In this document: positions 54,200-64,000 of the stretch, one piece after another
How positions within the stretch are numbered: position 1 is the first letter of the stretch
Layout: every line of letters begins with the position of its first letter
Origin: Furcasterigmium furcatum
Taxonomy: Eukaryota; Ascomycota; Sordariomycetes; Glomerellales; Plectosphaerellaceae
Direction: 5' to 3'
Assembly: GCA_001599815.1 (NCBI GenBank)
Contig: BCIA01000004.1
Location: 498,862-562,861, forward strand
Length of the DNA stretch: 64,000 nucleotides
Notes under the pieces: model-generated
Seen by the model: the letters and a program-made list of their open reading frames with translations, nothing else
The model's database searches: none
Told to the model about the DNA's origin: nothing
Program-made: the position numbers and the translations under genes

Positions 54200-55848
54200 G
54201 GTGAAAGGAGTTTGTCTCAGAGATAAGTGACAGGTTATACGGAGTACCAATCCAGCATCCTTTTCTCACAAAGGAAATTTAGCCATCTTATATGTGGAAT
54301 CTATTTGACCCCGTGTGGGCCTCGACATGCCATCGTCGTCATCCTCGCCATCGTCCGCGGCTTGGGCAGGAACGCTCCGCTCAATGCCACCTGCTTGACT
54401 CAAAATATTGCGTCATTATGCCACTCAATTTCGAGACGAAGCTCTAAAGCTTGACTGAAAGTGAGCTGACGACGCATTGCTCCCGCGCCTCCTGGCAAAT
54501 TCTTGGCAAGCCGTGTTGATGTCCTGGATTCAGAGGTCATTAGCATGCATTCGTCATCTAGGATTCGGCCTGAACACAGCCTCACTCTGTACTACGGCCA
54601 CGTCGAGTTTCATCTCGATCCCGTGCCGATCAGTCCAAGATGCACCTGACCCATCGGGCTCCAGAGCAATTTGCTGCTCGGCTTTAATCGAGGGAGATAG
54701 GTACTATGTCCCACGAAAGCCAGCATCAAGGCCAACGACCCATCCCAGTACAAGGCTTTAACACGACTCGTTGTCGCGTATGCATGAGGTGAACGAATAT
54801 GGGACTCCCTGAACACCCATAGTATGTCGGTGATTCGCCCCTGGTGTTCCCGGACAAGGGTTCAAGAATCATGTCAAAAGCCCGCCGGGGCACTTACAAT
54901 AAGGGATGATACAGCAGATTTTAGCTTCGCAGGCCCCATGCTTCATAATTCTTCCCATTGTCTACTGTGCCAGCTTTCTTGGGTCAGCGATGTGGGAAGA
55001 CGGCAAGCTTAAGTCTCTCCGGATGGTGTCCCCGTTGCGCTCGAGATCAACCCCCATTCAAGGCGAAATACGATTAAAGCGAGCGTTTCGACACTTGGTA
55101 GCGGGATCGTACATACGTTGCGGAGCGCAGAAGTTGCAGGGGCTTGGCCCGTTAGTAGGTATGACGTTGAATTTCTCCGCACAGCCAATCTGGAGAACCG
55201 ATTTGGCTTACTTTGGGAGCCTCCACCGGCAACCTTAATCTTTCACCCACGACCGATTTCTCCGCTCCTGGCATGGGATTGTCTCTCGGACGGCCGCAGC
55301 CTCGTTTAGGAGGCCTCCTATGTCGTAGCACGCCGCTGGAGTTTGGGGAGCTTTGGGTCGGTGCATTCAGCAGCATCGGTATGGCAAAGTAGGTACCTAC
55401 CATGAGCAGCGGACAGTCTACTTTGATGCGGGGCGTCAGCAGTGTGCATTAGCGGATCAGCAATAGTCGAGCAATTCCCCGAAGAGGAAGTGGTGCAACC
55501 GACTCTGCTTGTAAGTTGTGGAGGCCGTCAAGCCTAGGGCGAGGAAAGTGGAATGTTCTCTGCCGGACTTGAATTTATGATAGAAACAAGTTAAAACAAA
55601 ACTTAGCCATATCCTGCAGACACTCACATGTCATCCATGATCCCTTTGCACTTGTAACGGAGCATCCAGTTTTTGGATATTGTACCACGATGCCTCATGT
55701 GTCGAATTCAACGTCTGAAACCCTGCCACCTTAGCATTGGAGCAGAAAAGCCAGGCATAGAAAGCACAGAAATGACCAGCCATACCTACCAGCAGTAACG
55801 CCGCTGGCGCGGCTGTTTGCAGGCGGCACGTCAACTGAACTCCCACCT
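54200..55848. other. Gene-poor interval, nothing recognised
   Basis: 1649 bp without a supported gene. Frames up to about 110 codons appear in several phases. This starts a low-gene-density stretch that runs to 58.2 kb and includes an ALDH relic. Confidence 0.45.
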
Positions 55849-56226
55849 TCAGTCGCATTCGATCGCAAACCCAATCTCAACCCGGCCGCCCCCAACAGCC
55901 GCGGCCAATCCTTCAGCGTCCTCCACTGTCCCTATTCTTGTGTAGGTGTAAGACGTCGAGTAGTCCTCGTACCACAGTACGAGCGTCCGAGACCCGTAAA
56001 GCATCAGGTCACCAGTGCGGATAGAGCCTGGGTTTTCTGCCGCGATTGGAAGCGTCGAGGAAAGCTCGCCATGTTTTTCATTGCCGTTGAGCTCGGCCAT
56101 TTGGAGATTCAAGGGGAGGAGGGACCGAAAGGCGGTTACGGTGGGATTGTCGAGCAGCGTAGCGGTGAATACAGTAGAGCCGATCGTCACCTGGAGGACC
56201 CCGGTGGAGCTATTGTTGGCGGACAT
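55849..56226 (-). CDS. Cyclophilin-like fold protein (bacterial-type)
   Basis: 125 aa from ATG 56226. The frame is open further upstream (to 56514), but the domain begins right after this ATG. It reads as the small beta-barrel of the Cyclophil_like family: VLQVTIGSTVFTATLLDNPT, FRSLLPLNLQMAELNGNEKH, LPIAAENPGSIRTGDLMLYG, LVLWYEDYSTSYTYTRIG. This family is common in bacteria and sporadic in fungi. No intron is needed, in contrast to nearly all neighbours, which fits acquisition from bacteria (inference). It has no catalytic residues of true cyclophilins that I can identify; function unknown. Confidence 0.75.
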   Translation of the reverse strand: MSANNSSTGVLQVTIGSTVFTATLLDNPTVTAFRSLLPLNLQMAELNGNEKHGELSSTLPIAAENPGSIRTGDLMLYGSRTLVLWYEDYSTSYTYTRIGTVEDAEGLAAAVGGGRVEIGFAIECD

Positions 56227-57289
56227 GTTGGTTTGTTTCGCTTGGTTGACACGAATATGACTTTGAGGCGAAATAGATTGCTGCACTGAAAGCTGAATGG
56301 ATGGTTGTCGGCAAAATTGCTTAGGGATGATGGCGGGAACTGAAGCGTTGTTCGAGATGAGTGCCAGCTTTTCAATGTGAATGCGGATGCCCTCTGTTGC
56401 TCGAGAGGTAGTAAGCCCGCTTGCGCCGGATACGTTGCGCAGCTCGCTAGGTCTAGTCCCCAATTGCACGTTGGATTGAGCCTTGTGCTGCTTTTGGTTA
56501 ACACAGCGAATCATTTATTGACTTCCGATCCCAGATGGGACACCCGGAGAAAAATGGGCAAACGGAGTAATCTCCCCAGACTTGGCCTGTCAGCTGGTTG
56601 CATTAGTGTCGGGCTGTTCATCGGCCTTACCTTCTTCAGGTGGCCGCGCGTCCGCATCATTATACATGCTCGAGCACTGCCAGACGCACACCCTTGAAAC
56701 GGCTATAGGTGATTACTTACACTCCAGCCCTTGGAATACCAAGATGGCCTCGAGAAAGGCATCTTCTGCTTTGAAGGCCTTTTGTTAATCGACTTGTAGC
56801 ACACAAGGTATTGCGTAAAACTTGGAGTATTGCTGGACTCGTCCCTCCGAGCCCTCGAGGCACCCGGTTGCCCTCCTGGAGTATGAAAGTTCCCGAAACC
56901 CGGAGGTTATTAAGTGCCTTGCGTCCATACTGGCGGAGACGCCGCAGCCATGGCGAGTTCTTGTGGCGGGCTGGTTGGTCGGTAGACCCGGGGTATTTTC
57001 CTACAATTTTGCTAAGCTGCTGAGGGCTGTGTTATGTTACAAATGTCGAGAGCAAGGTGGTGGTGTTGATGTAGCAGACCTCGAAATCCGGCGAAATGTG
57101 TCGAGAACAAAGCCGCGCCTTGCAGCCAGACCACAGTGACTGCTTCTCGCAAAATATGGAGAATCGGGCTGCGATGGTATGGACGCCGTGAGCATGTCTC
57201 GTTGAGACGAGTGACCTCCTGCCTTTGCAACGGCGGTGAAGAGGATACGCAGGCCGCTGACGGAGACATCGACAGACCATCGGACATGG
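56227..57289. other. Gene-poor interval upstream of the cyclophilin-like gene
   Basis: About 1060 bp. Plus-strand frames near 56822-57139 and others lack recognisable domains. The promoter of the cyclophilin-like gene is expected in 56227-56520. Confidence 0.35.
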
Positions 57290-57399
57290 TTAGGATCGGG
57301 GCTTCCGGGCCTTCGAGCTGTGTCGTCTTTGAAATCCCGGAGGAGTTCCTAAAGAGCAGCACTGATGGTGCCATGGCTGAAGGTCGCCGCCCTGTCCAC

Positions 57400-57706
57400 G
57401 GCAACATGCAAGGCCACGTCGTCTTAGAAGACGCCGCCATCCAGTAGCATACTCGAACTGTCCGTCAGGATGCCGGCGCCGAGGCCGGGCAGGACATGTC
57501 GGGTCAGGAGCCGACCTCTCTCGGAAGGGAGACCTTTCTCCAGCCACCTTCAAAGGCAGAAGAAGCCGCCCTGACGGCAATGATTACATCCTCCTCGTCG
57601 GCCTCGAAAACCTCGGTGATTATAGATTCATCATGAGGGAGGGTTTATCACCGGGAATTTCTTGTGGGTAGATCCTGGTACAAATTTGTTGTTGAGGAAC
57701 CTATAT
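57400..57706 (-). pseudogene. Aldehyde dehydrogenase N-terminal relic
   Basis: The minus strand from about 57700 reads RFLNNKFVPGSTHKKFPVI, then (after two stops/indel) HDESIITEVFEADEEDV, IAVRAASSAFEGGWRKVS, then in a shifted frame SERGRLLTRHVLP, and LLDGGVF followed by a stop and DDVALHVAV. This is the order of the first 110 residues of an ALDH (substrate entry, NPS motif, SERGRLL, DGGV/DNGK helix). At least one frameshift and two stops break it, and the catalytic domain is absent. It is not a copy of the intact ALDH at 14.7 kb: the DGGVF-xDDVALHV segment fits a different ALDH subfamily. Confidence 0.72.
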
Positions 57707-58183
57707 TCATGAAATCAGCATCGAATACCAGAGAGACCAAATCATCTGCACAAATACAAACACTCCCAAAGGCTGCGAGGGGTCTCGAGACCCCGATCCG
57801 TCTTTCACAGTCTTGCAACACAGTATCAATTGAGGAATTACTGACGCAATACTTTTCACTTCGGCATTTAGTTTCCGTGGTATCGGAGGCAGTGCTGTTG
57901 TTCGCCGCGGAGTCAATCCGCCACAGCTGTTATCGGCTTGATATTGGGCCGCAACTACTCCGAACGATCGGAATTCCTTAGGTCACTACTCCGATGGTGT
58001 CGGGGGTGTGTGTCACCGATACGTGGAACTCTCCGCGCCCTAGTTTGATCACCTCTGTAAAATACGTGTCATTCAAGACAAATAAATAAAAGCTGGATGA
58101 CTGGACTTTAAACTTCGATCGGCTGACATGTTTCTCGTCATTCCGACGTGGATTTCTGTCCTGTCTTGTGAGGCTATCCCCCG
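57707..58183. promoter_or_regulatory. Aminotransferase upstream region
   Basis: About 480 bp without a gene. AT-rich around 58030-58090. It should hold the promoter of the aminotransferase. Confidence 0.35.
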
Positions 58184-60019
58184 ATGATGCAACAACCAGA
58201 TGCCACCCTCCCAATGGACGCCCCCGAGAAGAATGGAAATATTTCCCCCTTCGAGAGAATCCGACGGAGGCGGGCTGCAGCCGGAAGACTTGTGGCTGGG
58301 GTAGCTGCCGTTGCCAACATCGAAATGTTCAAAGCATCTGTAAGACGATAGCGCTCGCCGACTTTTTCCCATTGACTCATGCGTTGAAAGGCAATTGGGA
58401 AAAAACCTGCCAAGGATTTTACAAGTGAGTATGGCTCCCTCTGCCCGTTGCTTTGCTCATGCAGTCCAGATCATTTTAGTCGCGAGAGTCTGTCTCGACC
58501 GACTTGTGTCCTCAAGCAAGCCGCAAGGCACCTGAGCAGGAAGGGTATGATCTCACTCGGGGGTGGTCTGCCCTCCAGCGAGTATTTTCCTTACTCGGAG
58601 ATTGCGCTACAGGTGCCAAAGCCACCGCACTTCTCGGGAGAGAGCATGCTGTTGCGCGAGAGCGACTCAGTGCAGACTGTGAAAATCGGCAAGCATGATG
58701 CTTATCATGGGATCTCCGAATACGATCTTTCGATCTCCCTCAACTATGGACAGGCGGCCGGGTCTCCCCAGATGCTACGCTTCATCACTGAGCATACGGA
58801 ACTCGTTTTCGACCCGCCCTACTCCGACTGGGAAGTGTGCCTTACGTTGGGCAGTACCAGTGCTCTCGAACAAGCAATTCGCCTGCTTTGTGACCGCGAG
58901 CGCGGGGATACCATCTTAGTAGAGAAATACACCTTTGCGACAGCCTTGCAGACGATGACCCCTCAAGGTATCAACGTTGTCGGCGTCGAGATGGATCAAG
59001 AAGGTTTACTCCCGGATACCCTGGATTCTATGCTGAGTTCCTGGGACGAGGAGCTCCGGGGTTCTCGAAAGCCCCATATCATGTACACGGTACCCTGCGG
59101 GCAGAACCCAACAGGAGCAACACAAGGACTCGAACGTCGAAAAGCCGTATATTCAATTTGCCAAAAGCACGACATCTTCATCATCGAGGACGACCCTTAC
59201 TACTTTCTTCAAATGCAACCCTACCGAGGCGAGGCGACAGAGCCCTGCCACACTACATCTGGGGCCGCTCACCCCCAGTCATTGGAAGACTTCGTGGCTG
59301 GACTCGTTCCGTCTTTTCTGAGTCTTGACATCGACGGGCGAGTACTTCGCATGGACTCCTTCTCCAAGGTGCTTGTGCCTGGCTCGAGGATGGGTTGGAT
59401 CACCGGAAGCAAACAGGTAATCCAGCGATATCTACGACATGCTGAGGTCGCGAACCAAGGACCCGGTGGGCTAGCACAGATTGTGCTCTGGAAGCTGCTG
59501 GATGAAACTTGGGGTCATGAAGGGTATTTGGCGTGGCTTCTCAATCTCAAGTTGAACTACACAGCAAGGCGCGATGTGCTCCTCGCCGCATGCGAAGAAT
59601 TCCTCCCGAGAGGTCTTGTCACGTGGACCGCACCCACCACCGGAATGTTTGTAAGTGTGCTCTATTTTACATCTCCGGCGCTTCAATTGTCCAGGTCTTC
59701 ATGACCAGGTTCATACGCCGTCTAAATACATGCTAACTAGGTACATCAGCTCTGGCTCAAGGTCGACCATTCAAAGCATCCCGCGTACCCTGAACGACCC
59801 ATTCTTGACATAGAAGAAGAGGTCTTCCAAGGTGCTCTCGATAACGGCGTCCTCTGCGCTCGGGGCTCATGGTTCCGAGCTGAACCACACCTCCCTCTGA
59901 CTGAGCTGTTCTTCCGAACCACATTCGCGAGCGCTACTGAGGAAAACATGAGCGTCGCTATTCAGCGGCTGAGTGCTGCCATTAGACGATCGTTCAAATA
60001 TGAGGAACGCCCTGTCTAG
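58184..60019 (+). CDS. Class I/II aminotransferase, aromatic (Aro8/kynurenine-AT-like)
   Basis: A four-exon model: 58184-58339, 58391-58428, 58465-59650 and 59741-60019, giving 552 aa with phases closing. Intron 2 (36 nt) is short and its boundaries are tentative. Landmarks: HFSRESLSRPT, MISLGGGLPSSEYFPY, LNYGQAAGSPQMLRFI, TLGSTSALEQAIRLL, MYTVPCGQNPTGA, IIEDDPYYFLQ and the PLP lysine in DSFSKVLVPGSRMGWI; the last exon gives LDNGVLCARGSWF and FFRTTFAS. Fungal Aro8-type enzymes transaminate Trp, Phe, Tyr or 2-aminoadipate with 2-oxoglutarate. It lies 880 bp before a 2-oxo acid decarboxylase gene on the same strand, an apt pairing for indole-pyruvate or phenylpyruvate routes. Confidence 0.9.
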
Positions 60020-60898
60020 CTACGGGCACGCTTGAACCGCGAGAACCTGATGGAGTCTCTGAGCTTGACGAAGTAGGAGGACCTGGTGTGAATGCACGAC
60101 ATTCTAGCTCCGAGATCAATAAACTGCTCTTTCTGATAACCGGGCTGGTTCGTGACTGCAAGGTGACGACTTGTCTTGACCCACGTCTGGTCCATATTCA
60201 GGTCTCCGCACGAATGCAATGGAGTTGAGTACTAATGAACAGGGCTCTGTGAGAGACACATTCATCGCAGACGGTCATCTTGGGTCACGAAGAAACACGC
60301 CCTTGGATGCCCGGGCCTTTTGCGACGTCCTCGAAACCTATTGGCCCAGGATGTCCTCTGATGTCCAAAGTTTAGGTCGCCATGGTGTCGCACCACACCA
60401 GCCCGGATAGTTGGGGGCAGCGTGACCCCATGATACCTTTGAATTCCAGCAAGGATCACAAGCCACCTTCTGCCCTTGTCTCGTCATGATGGCTCTCTCT
60501 GCGCAGGGGCGCGGGCCAGACTACGAAATGTCGGCGTGTTCGCTGCATTTCTCCGGATTGTTACACCGAATCGGAGATGCTATGGATGCTGGGGTACCTG
60601 GAAAAGAGGGCCCGGTACAGTGTCCGAAGGACAGTGCCCGATCTGATGGAAGATCAGTGAGATTGCTCGCCTTCATCATCAGGACATCCCTGCGGTGGTC
60701 GGCGCTGGAAAGCCTTCGGAGTAGTGACGCGCGCCATCCTCCGATGCTACCCCTGATCGACACCGAAAGGCGCGGAGAACCTCGTAGTATACAAGCATAC
60801 CACACGGCCAAGGTAGGTCATACTTAAGCCCAAAACTTCTGCATGATTTTCTCCTGGACCAAATCAGCATATATCCAGATTCACCCTATACGTTAGAC
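60020..60898. promoter_or_regulatory. Decarboxylase upstream region
   Basis: 879 bp between same-strand genes. Contains an inverted pair CTCCG (60551-60555) and CGGAG (60572-60576) but no CGG-N6-CCG. No supported gene. Confidence 0.4.
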
Positions 60899-62632
60899 AT
60901 GACGGCCACCGCGACTATCAAGATTGCCGAATACTTATTCCGGCGCCTCAGGCAGCTTGGCATCGGCGCAATTCACGGAGTCCCTGGCGACTTCAATCTC
61001 ACTCTCCTCGACTACGTCGAGCCCGAAGGGCTTCTGTGGGTGGGCAACGCCAACGAGCTCAACGCCGGATATGCAGCGGACGCCTACGCCCGGATCAAGG
61101 GCATCAGCGCCCTGATCACAACCTTCGGCGTCGGTGAGCTCTCAGCCATCAATGCCGTCGCCGGTGCATACTCTGAGCGGGCAGCCCTGGTTCACATTGT
61201 GGGCGTCCCATCGCGGGCAACGCAGGAAGGACGGATGCGGGTGCACCACACCTTTAACGACGGCAACTTCACGCGCTTCGCCGAGATGCATCGGCATGTC
61301 ACTGTGGCACAGACGAAGCTCTGGGATCCCCAGACGAGCCCCGCGCAGATCGACTGGGCGCTGCAGCAGTGCCTCGTACACAGCCGCCCGGTGTACATCG
61401 AAGTGCCGGTAGATTTGGTAGATGTCACCGTCGCCGCCAGCCGCCTGGATCAGCGGATCACGATTCCTGATCCCGTGCCGGGCGCCTCGTACGATGCAAC
61501 TGTCGAACGAGTCCTCTCACGGATCAGCGACGCGAAGCGGCCTGCGATCATCGCCGACGGCGAGATCAGGGCCATCCGCATCGTGGACGACGTCCAGAAA
61601 ATCTCCAAGGTTTCCGGGTGGCCAACTTGGGTAACGGGATACTCCAAAGGACTCCTTGATGAGACTCTACCAAACTTCCACGGCATCTTCAGGGGCCAAT
61701 ACGACGCCGCCGAAACCCGGGACTTTCTGCAGTCCGCCGACTTGATCCTGTTCTTCGGGCCGCATCTTAGTTCCACCAACACATTCCTGTTCTCCAGCAT
61801 CCCCGACTCGGAGAAGACAATTTCATTCAGCGACTCCAGCGTTACAATCGGAAGCGAGATCATCCGGGATCTGCCAGCCACCCGCATCGTGCCTCGCATC
61901 GCCGAGGCTCTGGAGACAGGCCCCAAGTCCGACTGTTACGAGGAGTACCCCAGCTTGCCAAAAGACCAGCTCGTCTCTTTTGCGGATGTGCCCAAACAGG
62001 ATCCTATCACTCAGGATAAACTGTGGCGGCTGCTGGGCAACTTCCTCCGCCCGGGTGATATCCTTATGGGCGAAACGGGCACCGCGGGCTACGGCGTTCG
62101 CGACATCCCTTTGCCGCAGCACGCGAAGCTGTTCAGCCCCGTGACCTGGCTCTCGATCGGGTATATGCTCCCTGCTGCCCAAGGAGCGGCCCTTGCTCAG
62201 CGGGAGCTGGCGTTGTCATCATCCGAAGCCCACACCAAGAACGCGAGGGTGGTTCTCCTGATGGGTGACGGCAGCTTCCAGATGACGGCCCAGGAGCTCT
62301 CCTCCATCATCCGTCATAATCTGAACGTAGTGGTCTTCCTGATCAACAATGACGGGTACACAATCGAGAGATGCATCCACGGGCTGCACGAGGGCTACAA
62401 CGACGTGGCGAGATGGAACTATCTGCGCGCTCCTCACTTCTTTGGGGCGGCAGAAGATTCATTCACGGCTTCTGCTAAGACTTGGGGCGAGCTCGACGCC
62501 GTGTTAAAGGACGACGGGCTGGCTGATGGGGCTGGCTTGAGGATGGTTGAGGTGTTCATGGACCGAGAGGATGCGCCCCCGGGGCCGCTGGCGGAGTACC
62601 TAGATAAGCAGCGCAAGGCTTTTGCAAACTAG
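60899..62632 (+). CDS. Thiamine-diphosphate 2-oxo acid decarboxylase (PDC/Aro10-like)
   Basis: A single exon of 577 aa, the length of fungal pyruvate decarboxylases. It has all PDC landmarks: GVPGDFNLTLLDY, the catalytic Glu in GNANELNAGYAADAYAR, the His pair in RVHHTFNDGNF, SRPVYIEVPVDLVD, GETGTAGYG, and the TPP-magnesium motif from LLMGDGSFQMTAQEL to NNDGYTIE. The residue after the His pair differs from yeast PDC (HHTLGNGD), and the active-site Ile-Glu pair region is NNDGYTIERCIHG, as in broad PDC/phenylpyruvate/indole-pyruvate decarboxylases; substrate choice cannot be settled. It is convergent with the regulator downstream (45 bp between stops) and tandem with the aminotransferase. Confidence 0.94.
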   Translation: MTATATIKIAEYLFRRLRQLGIGAIHGVPGDFNLTLLDYVEPEGLLWVGNANELNAGYAADAYARIKGISALITTFGVGELSAINAVAGAYSERAALVHIVGVPSRATQEGRMRVHHTFNDGNFTRFAEMHRHVTVAQTKLWDPQTSPAQIDWALQQCLVHSRPVYIEVPVDLVDVTVAASRLDQRITIPDPVPGASYDATVERVLSRISDAKRPAIIADGEIRAIRIVDDVQKISKVSGWPTWVTGYSKGLLDETLPNFHGIFRGQYDAAETRDFLQSADLILFFGPHLSSTNTFLFSSIPDSEKTISFSDSSVTIGSEIIRDLPATRIVPRIAEALETGPKSDCYEEYPSLPKDQLVSFADVPKQDPITQDKLWRLLGNFLRPGDILMGETGTAGYGVRDIPLPQHAKLFSPVTWLSIGYMLPAAQGAALAQRELALSSSEAHTKNARVVLLMGDGSFQMTAQELSSIIRHNLNVVVFLINNDGYTIERCIHGLHEGYNDVARWNYLRAPHFFGAAEDSFTASAKTWGELDAVLKDDGLADGAGLRMVEVFMDREDAPPGPLAEYLDKQRKAFAN

Positions 62633-62677
62633 AAGAGAAGCAGATACGAATAACTGGTCATTTCCTTCGATACTGAC

Positions 62678-64000
62678 TTATATCGTGCTGTCTAGCAAGC
62701 TCGGGTGCTCGGCCAGGGTGTGCCAGAAGTTGAAATCAAAGTCCTGAATGCACCCGGAATCCCAGGGGTCCCAGTGGGCCGCCTCAATATGCTGTTGTTG
62801 CTGCTGCTGCACGACTGTCTCGACTGTCGGAGCATGGCTTTCCTGTCTGGCATTAGGCACTCTGTCCAGGATGTTCTTGATGGTACGCGTGGCACCCGCC
62901 AGCAGTGCGTAGTTCGCATCCTCGTGGTGGACGAGGGTGCCGTATTCCACCTCTATGACCAACACTCCAAGCTCTCGCAGGGTTTGTGCGTTCGCTGTTG
63001 ACCCATTCTCCGAGTCCGGCAACTGTCGGAGCATGGAGAGGCAAATGACGCCCGCCGCTGCCAGGCCGTAGTAGACTACTTTCCAGGTCAAAGATGTCGA
63101 GGAGTGGACAAGGCGTTCCTTGACCACGAGCGCTTCGATGACGAGGCTGAGCATTGTCCTCGCCAAGGCCACGAGCTGGATGTCAGGCTCGGAGACTTTC
63201 CTGACGAGGGCCAAGTGCAGCAAGAACAGCACATGCAGGTGGTTCAATTTGATATCAAGCATGAGGTCCAGCTGGATTGCCGGTAGCTCGTACGTCTTCA
63301 TGGGTGCGTCAAGGCGAAAGTGATCCGGCAAAGCAGCCCACTGCGCCTCGGCATCGCTCTGAATCTGGCTGCGACGGTCAGCTTACGTGTTTCCGCACAT
63401 CATGAAGGGGATGAAGCAACCTCGCTCTACATGTCAGGTCCTGAAGTCGCTTTTCTGCCCCGAACCGGCCGATCATGATCTCCTCTTTGAGAACCGCACA
63501 CATGGCGGCCCAACGTGCGTCCGCGTAAAAGTCGAGAGGCGTGTCGGGTTGCCAATCATTCGAGAAATAGGCATCTAAACCCGGCTGGTGGAAACGACAA
63601 AAGCTTCCGAGGATCCTCGGGGGGCGCCCCAGAAAAATCGACACGTTCTTGTCGGCAGAGTAGGAGTGCCCAAACGCAGCTTGCCGGATGCTTCGAAGAA
63701 AGGGGGGCAAGGGACCGGGCCCCTCGATGTCTTGATGGTATCCGAGTGCAAACAAGGAGCTGCAAAGGTCTCCGAGTTTCCGCCAGGAGTCGAAGCCTAC
63801 AGCAACAGGTTAGCTCTGCGCAGCGTTCAGAGGCGCGGGGTGACGGGGTCTTACTCTGGTCTCCGTCCACAAGCGTGTGGAGGATGAAGTTCTCGTACAG
63901 TAGCACGAGCTGCAAGTCATTCAGGCAGTCAAGAGAGAGACACATCTCGAGGCAACGGTCGGCAAAGTGCATTGCAAGACGCCGTACGTGGCGCTGTTGC
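62678..64000 (-). CDS. Fungal-specific transcription factor (Zn2Cys6 class), 5' part outside window
   Basis: The C-terminal part of a regulator continues past the right edge. Visible exons: from the edge to about 63862, then from about 63796 (splicing gives SFDSWRKLGDLCSSLFALGYHQD), and a last exon from about 63373 to the stop at 62678; the middle donor is weak (GTTGCT). The fungal_trans signature is clear: LFALGYHQDIEG, PFLRSIRQAAFGHSYSADKNVS, FLGRPPRIL. A poly-Gln stretch (QQQQQQH) lies near the end, followed by an acidic-aromatic tail (DFDFNFWHTLAEHP). The zinc cluster must lie outside. Adjacency to the decarboxylase/aminotransferase pair suggests it regulates them. Confidence 0.82.

Noticed and set aside
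56227..56514. N-terminal extension of the cyclophilin-like protein to ATG 56514
   Set aside because: The extra 96 residues are low-similarity and precede a natural domain start at ATG 56226; treated as 5' leader.
60551..60576. CTCCG...CGGAG inverted pair as a regulator site upstream of the decarboxylase
   Set aside because: The half-sites are sixteen bases apart, outside the usual spacing for zinc-cluster dimers, and a single such pair is expected by chance.

Overview
The window is nuclear DNA of a filamentous ascomycete (Pezizomycotina, most likely Sordariomycetes; the genus is not resolvable by eye). The evidence is short introns of about 45-65 nt with GTANGT donors and CTRAY branch points, many Zn2Cys6 regulators, DAL5/ACS-type MFS permeases, an 896-residue Vps35, and a bZIP/DUF3425 gene. 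I rebuilt exon structures by hand. Wherever I give a summed protein length, all exon phases close to a multiple of three.

Left block (1-10 kb): the 3' end of a Cys-rich protein gene, then four minus-strand genes: Zn2Cys6 regulator 1, a DAL5-like permease, an M20 amidohydrolase, and Zn2Cys6 regulator 2. This looks like an uptake-and-hydrolysis module for an N-acylated or ureide-type nitrogen compound.

Central catabolic block (10.5-26.4 kb): permease, flavocytochrome-b2-type 2-hydroxyacid dehydrogenase 1, aldehyde dehydrogenase, RraA-like aldolase, Zn2Cys6 regulator 3, cupin, ABM-fold protein, 2-hydroxyacid dehydrogenase 2, and a third permease. Four divergent promoters link most of these genes, and two of those promoters carry CGG-N6-CCG palindromes. 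This is the best candidate for an undescribed system: a hydroxy-acid/aldehyde catabolic cluster. A compact Zn2Cys6 protein follows at 27.4 kb.

Conserved block (29-39 kb): a cytosolic GH31 glycosidase, a transferrin-receptor-like M28 pseudo-peptidase (Tre/Vps70 type) and Vps35, the retromer core. The last two fit the endosomal sorting pathway.

Right accessory block (40-64 kb): a DUF/F-box-like protein, a GFA-fold protein with a repeat-expanded intron, a conserved gene broken by one in-frame TAG, an ANL acyl-CoA ligase, two divergent SDR-type genes, a bZIP/DUF3425 protein, a zinc alcohol dehydrogenase lacking the structural zinc site, a bacterial-type cyclophilin-like protein, an Aro8-like aminotransferase, a pyruvate-decarboxylase-like TPP enzyme and a Zn2Cys6 regulator running off the right edge. 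Two gene relics lie here in otherwise empty DNA: the C-terminus of a GH78 alpha-L-rhamnosidase (47.4-47.9 kb) and the N-terminus of an aldehyde dehydrogenase (57.4-57.7 kb). The aminotransferase, decarboxylase and regulator at the end suggest a transamination/decarboxylation (Ehrlich or indole-pyruvate type) module.

I saw no tRNA, rRNA, CRISPR array, intact transposon or PKS/NRPS gene.
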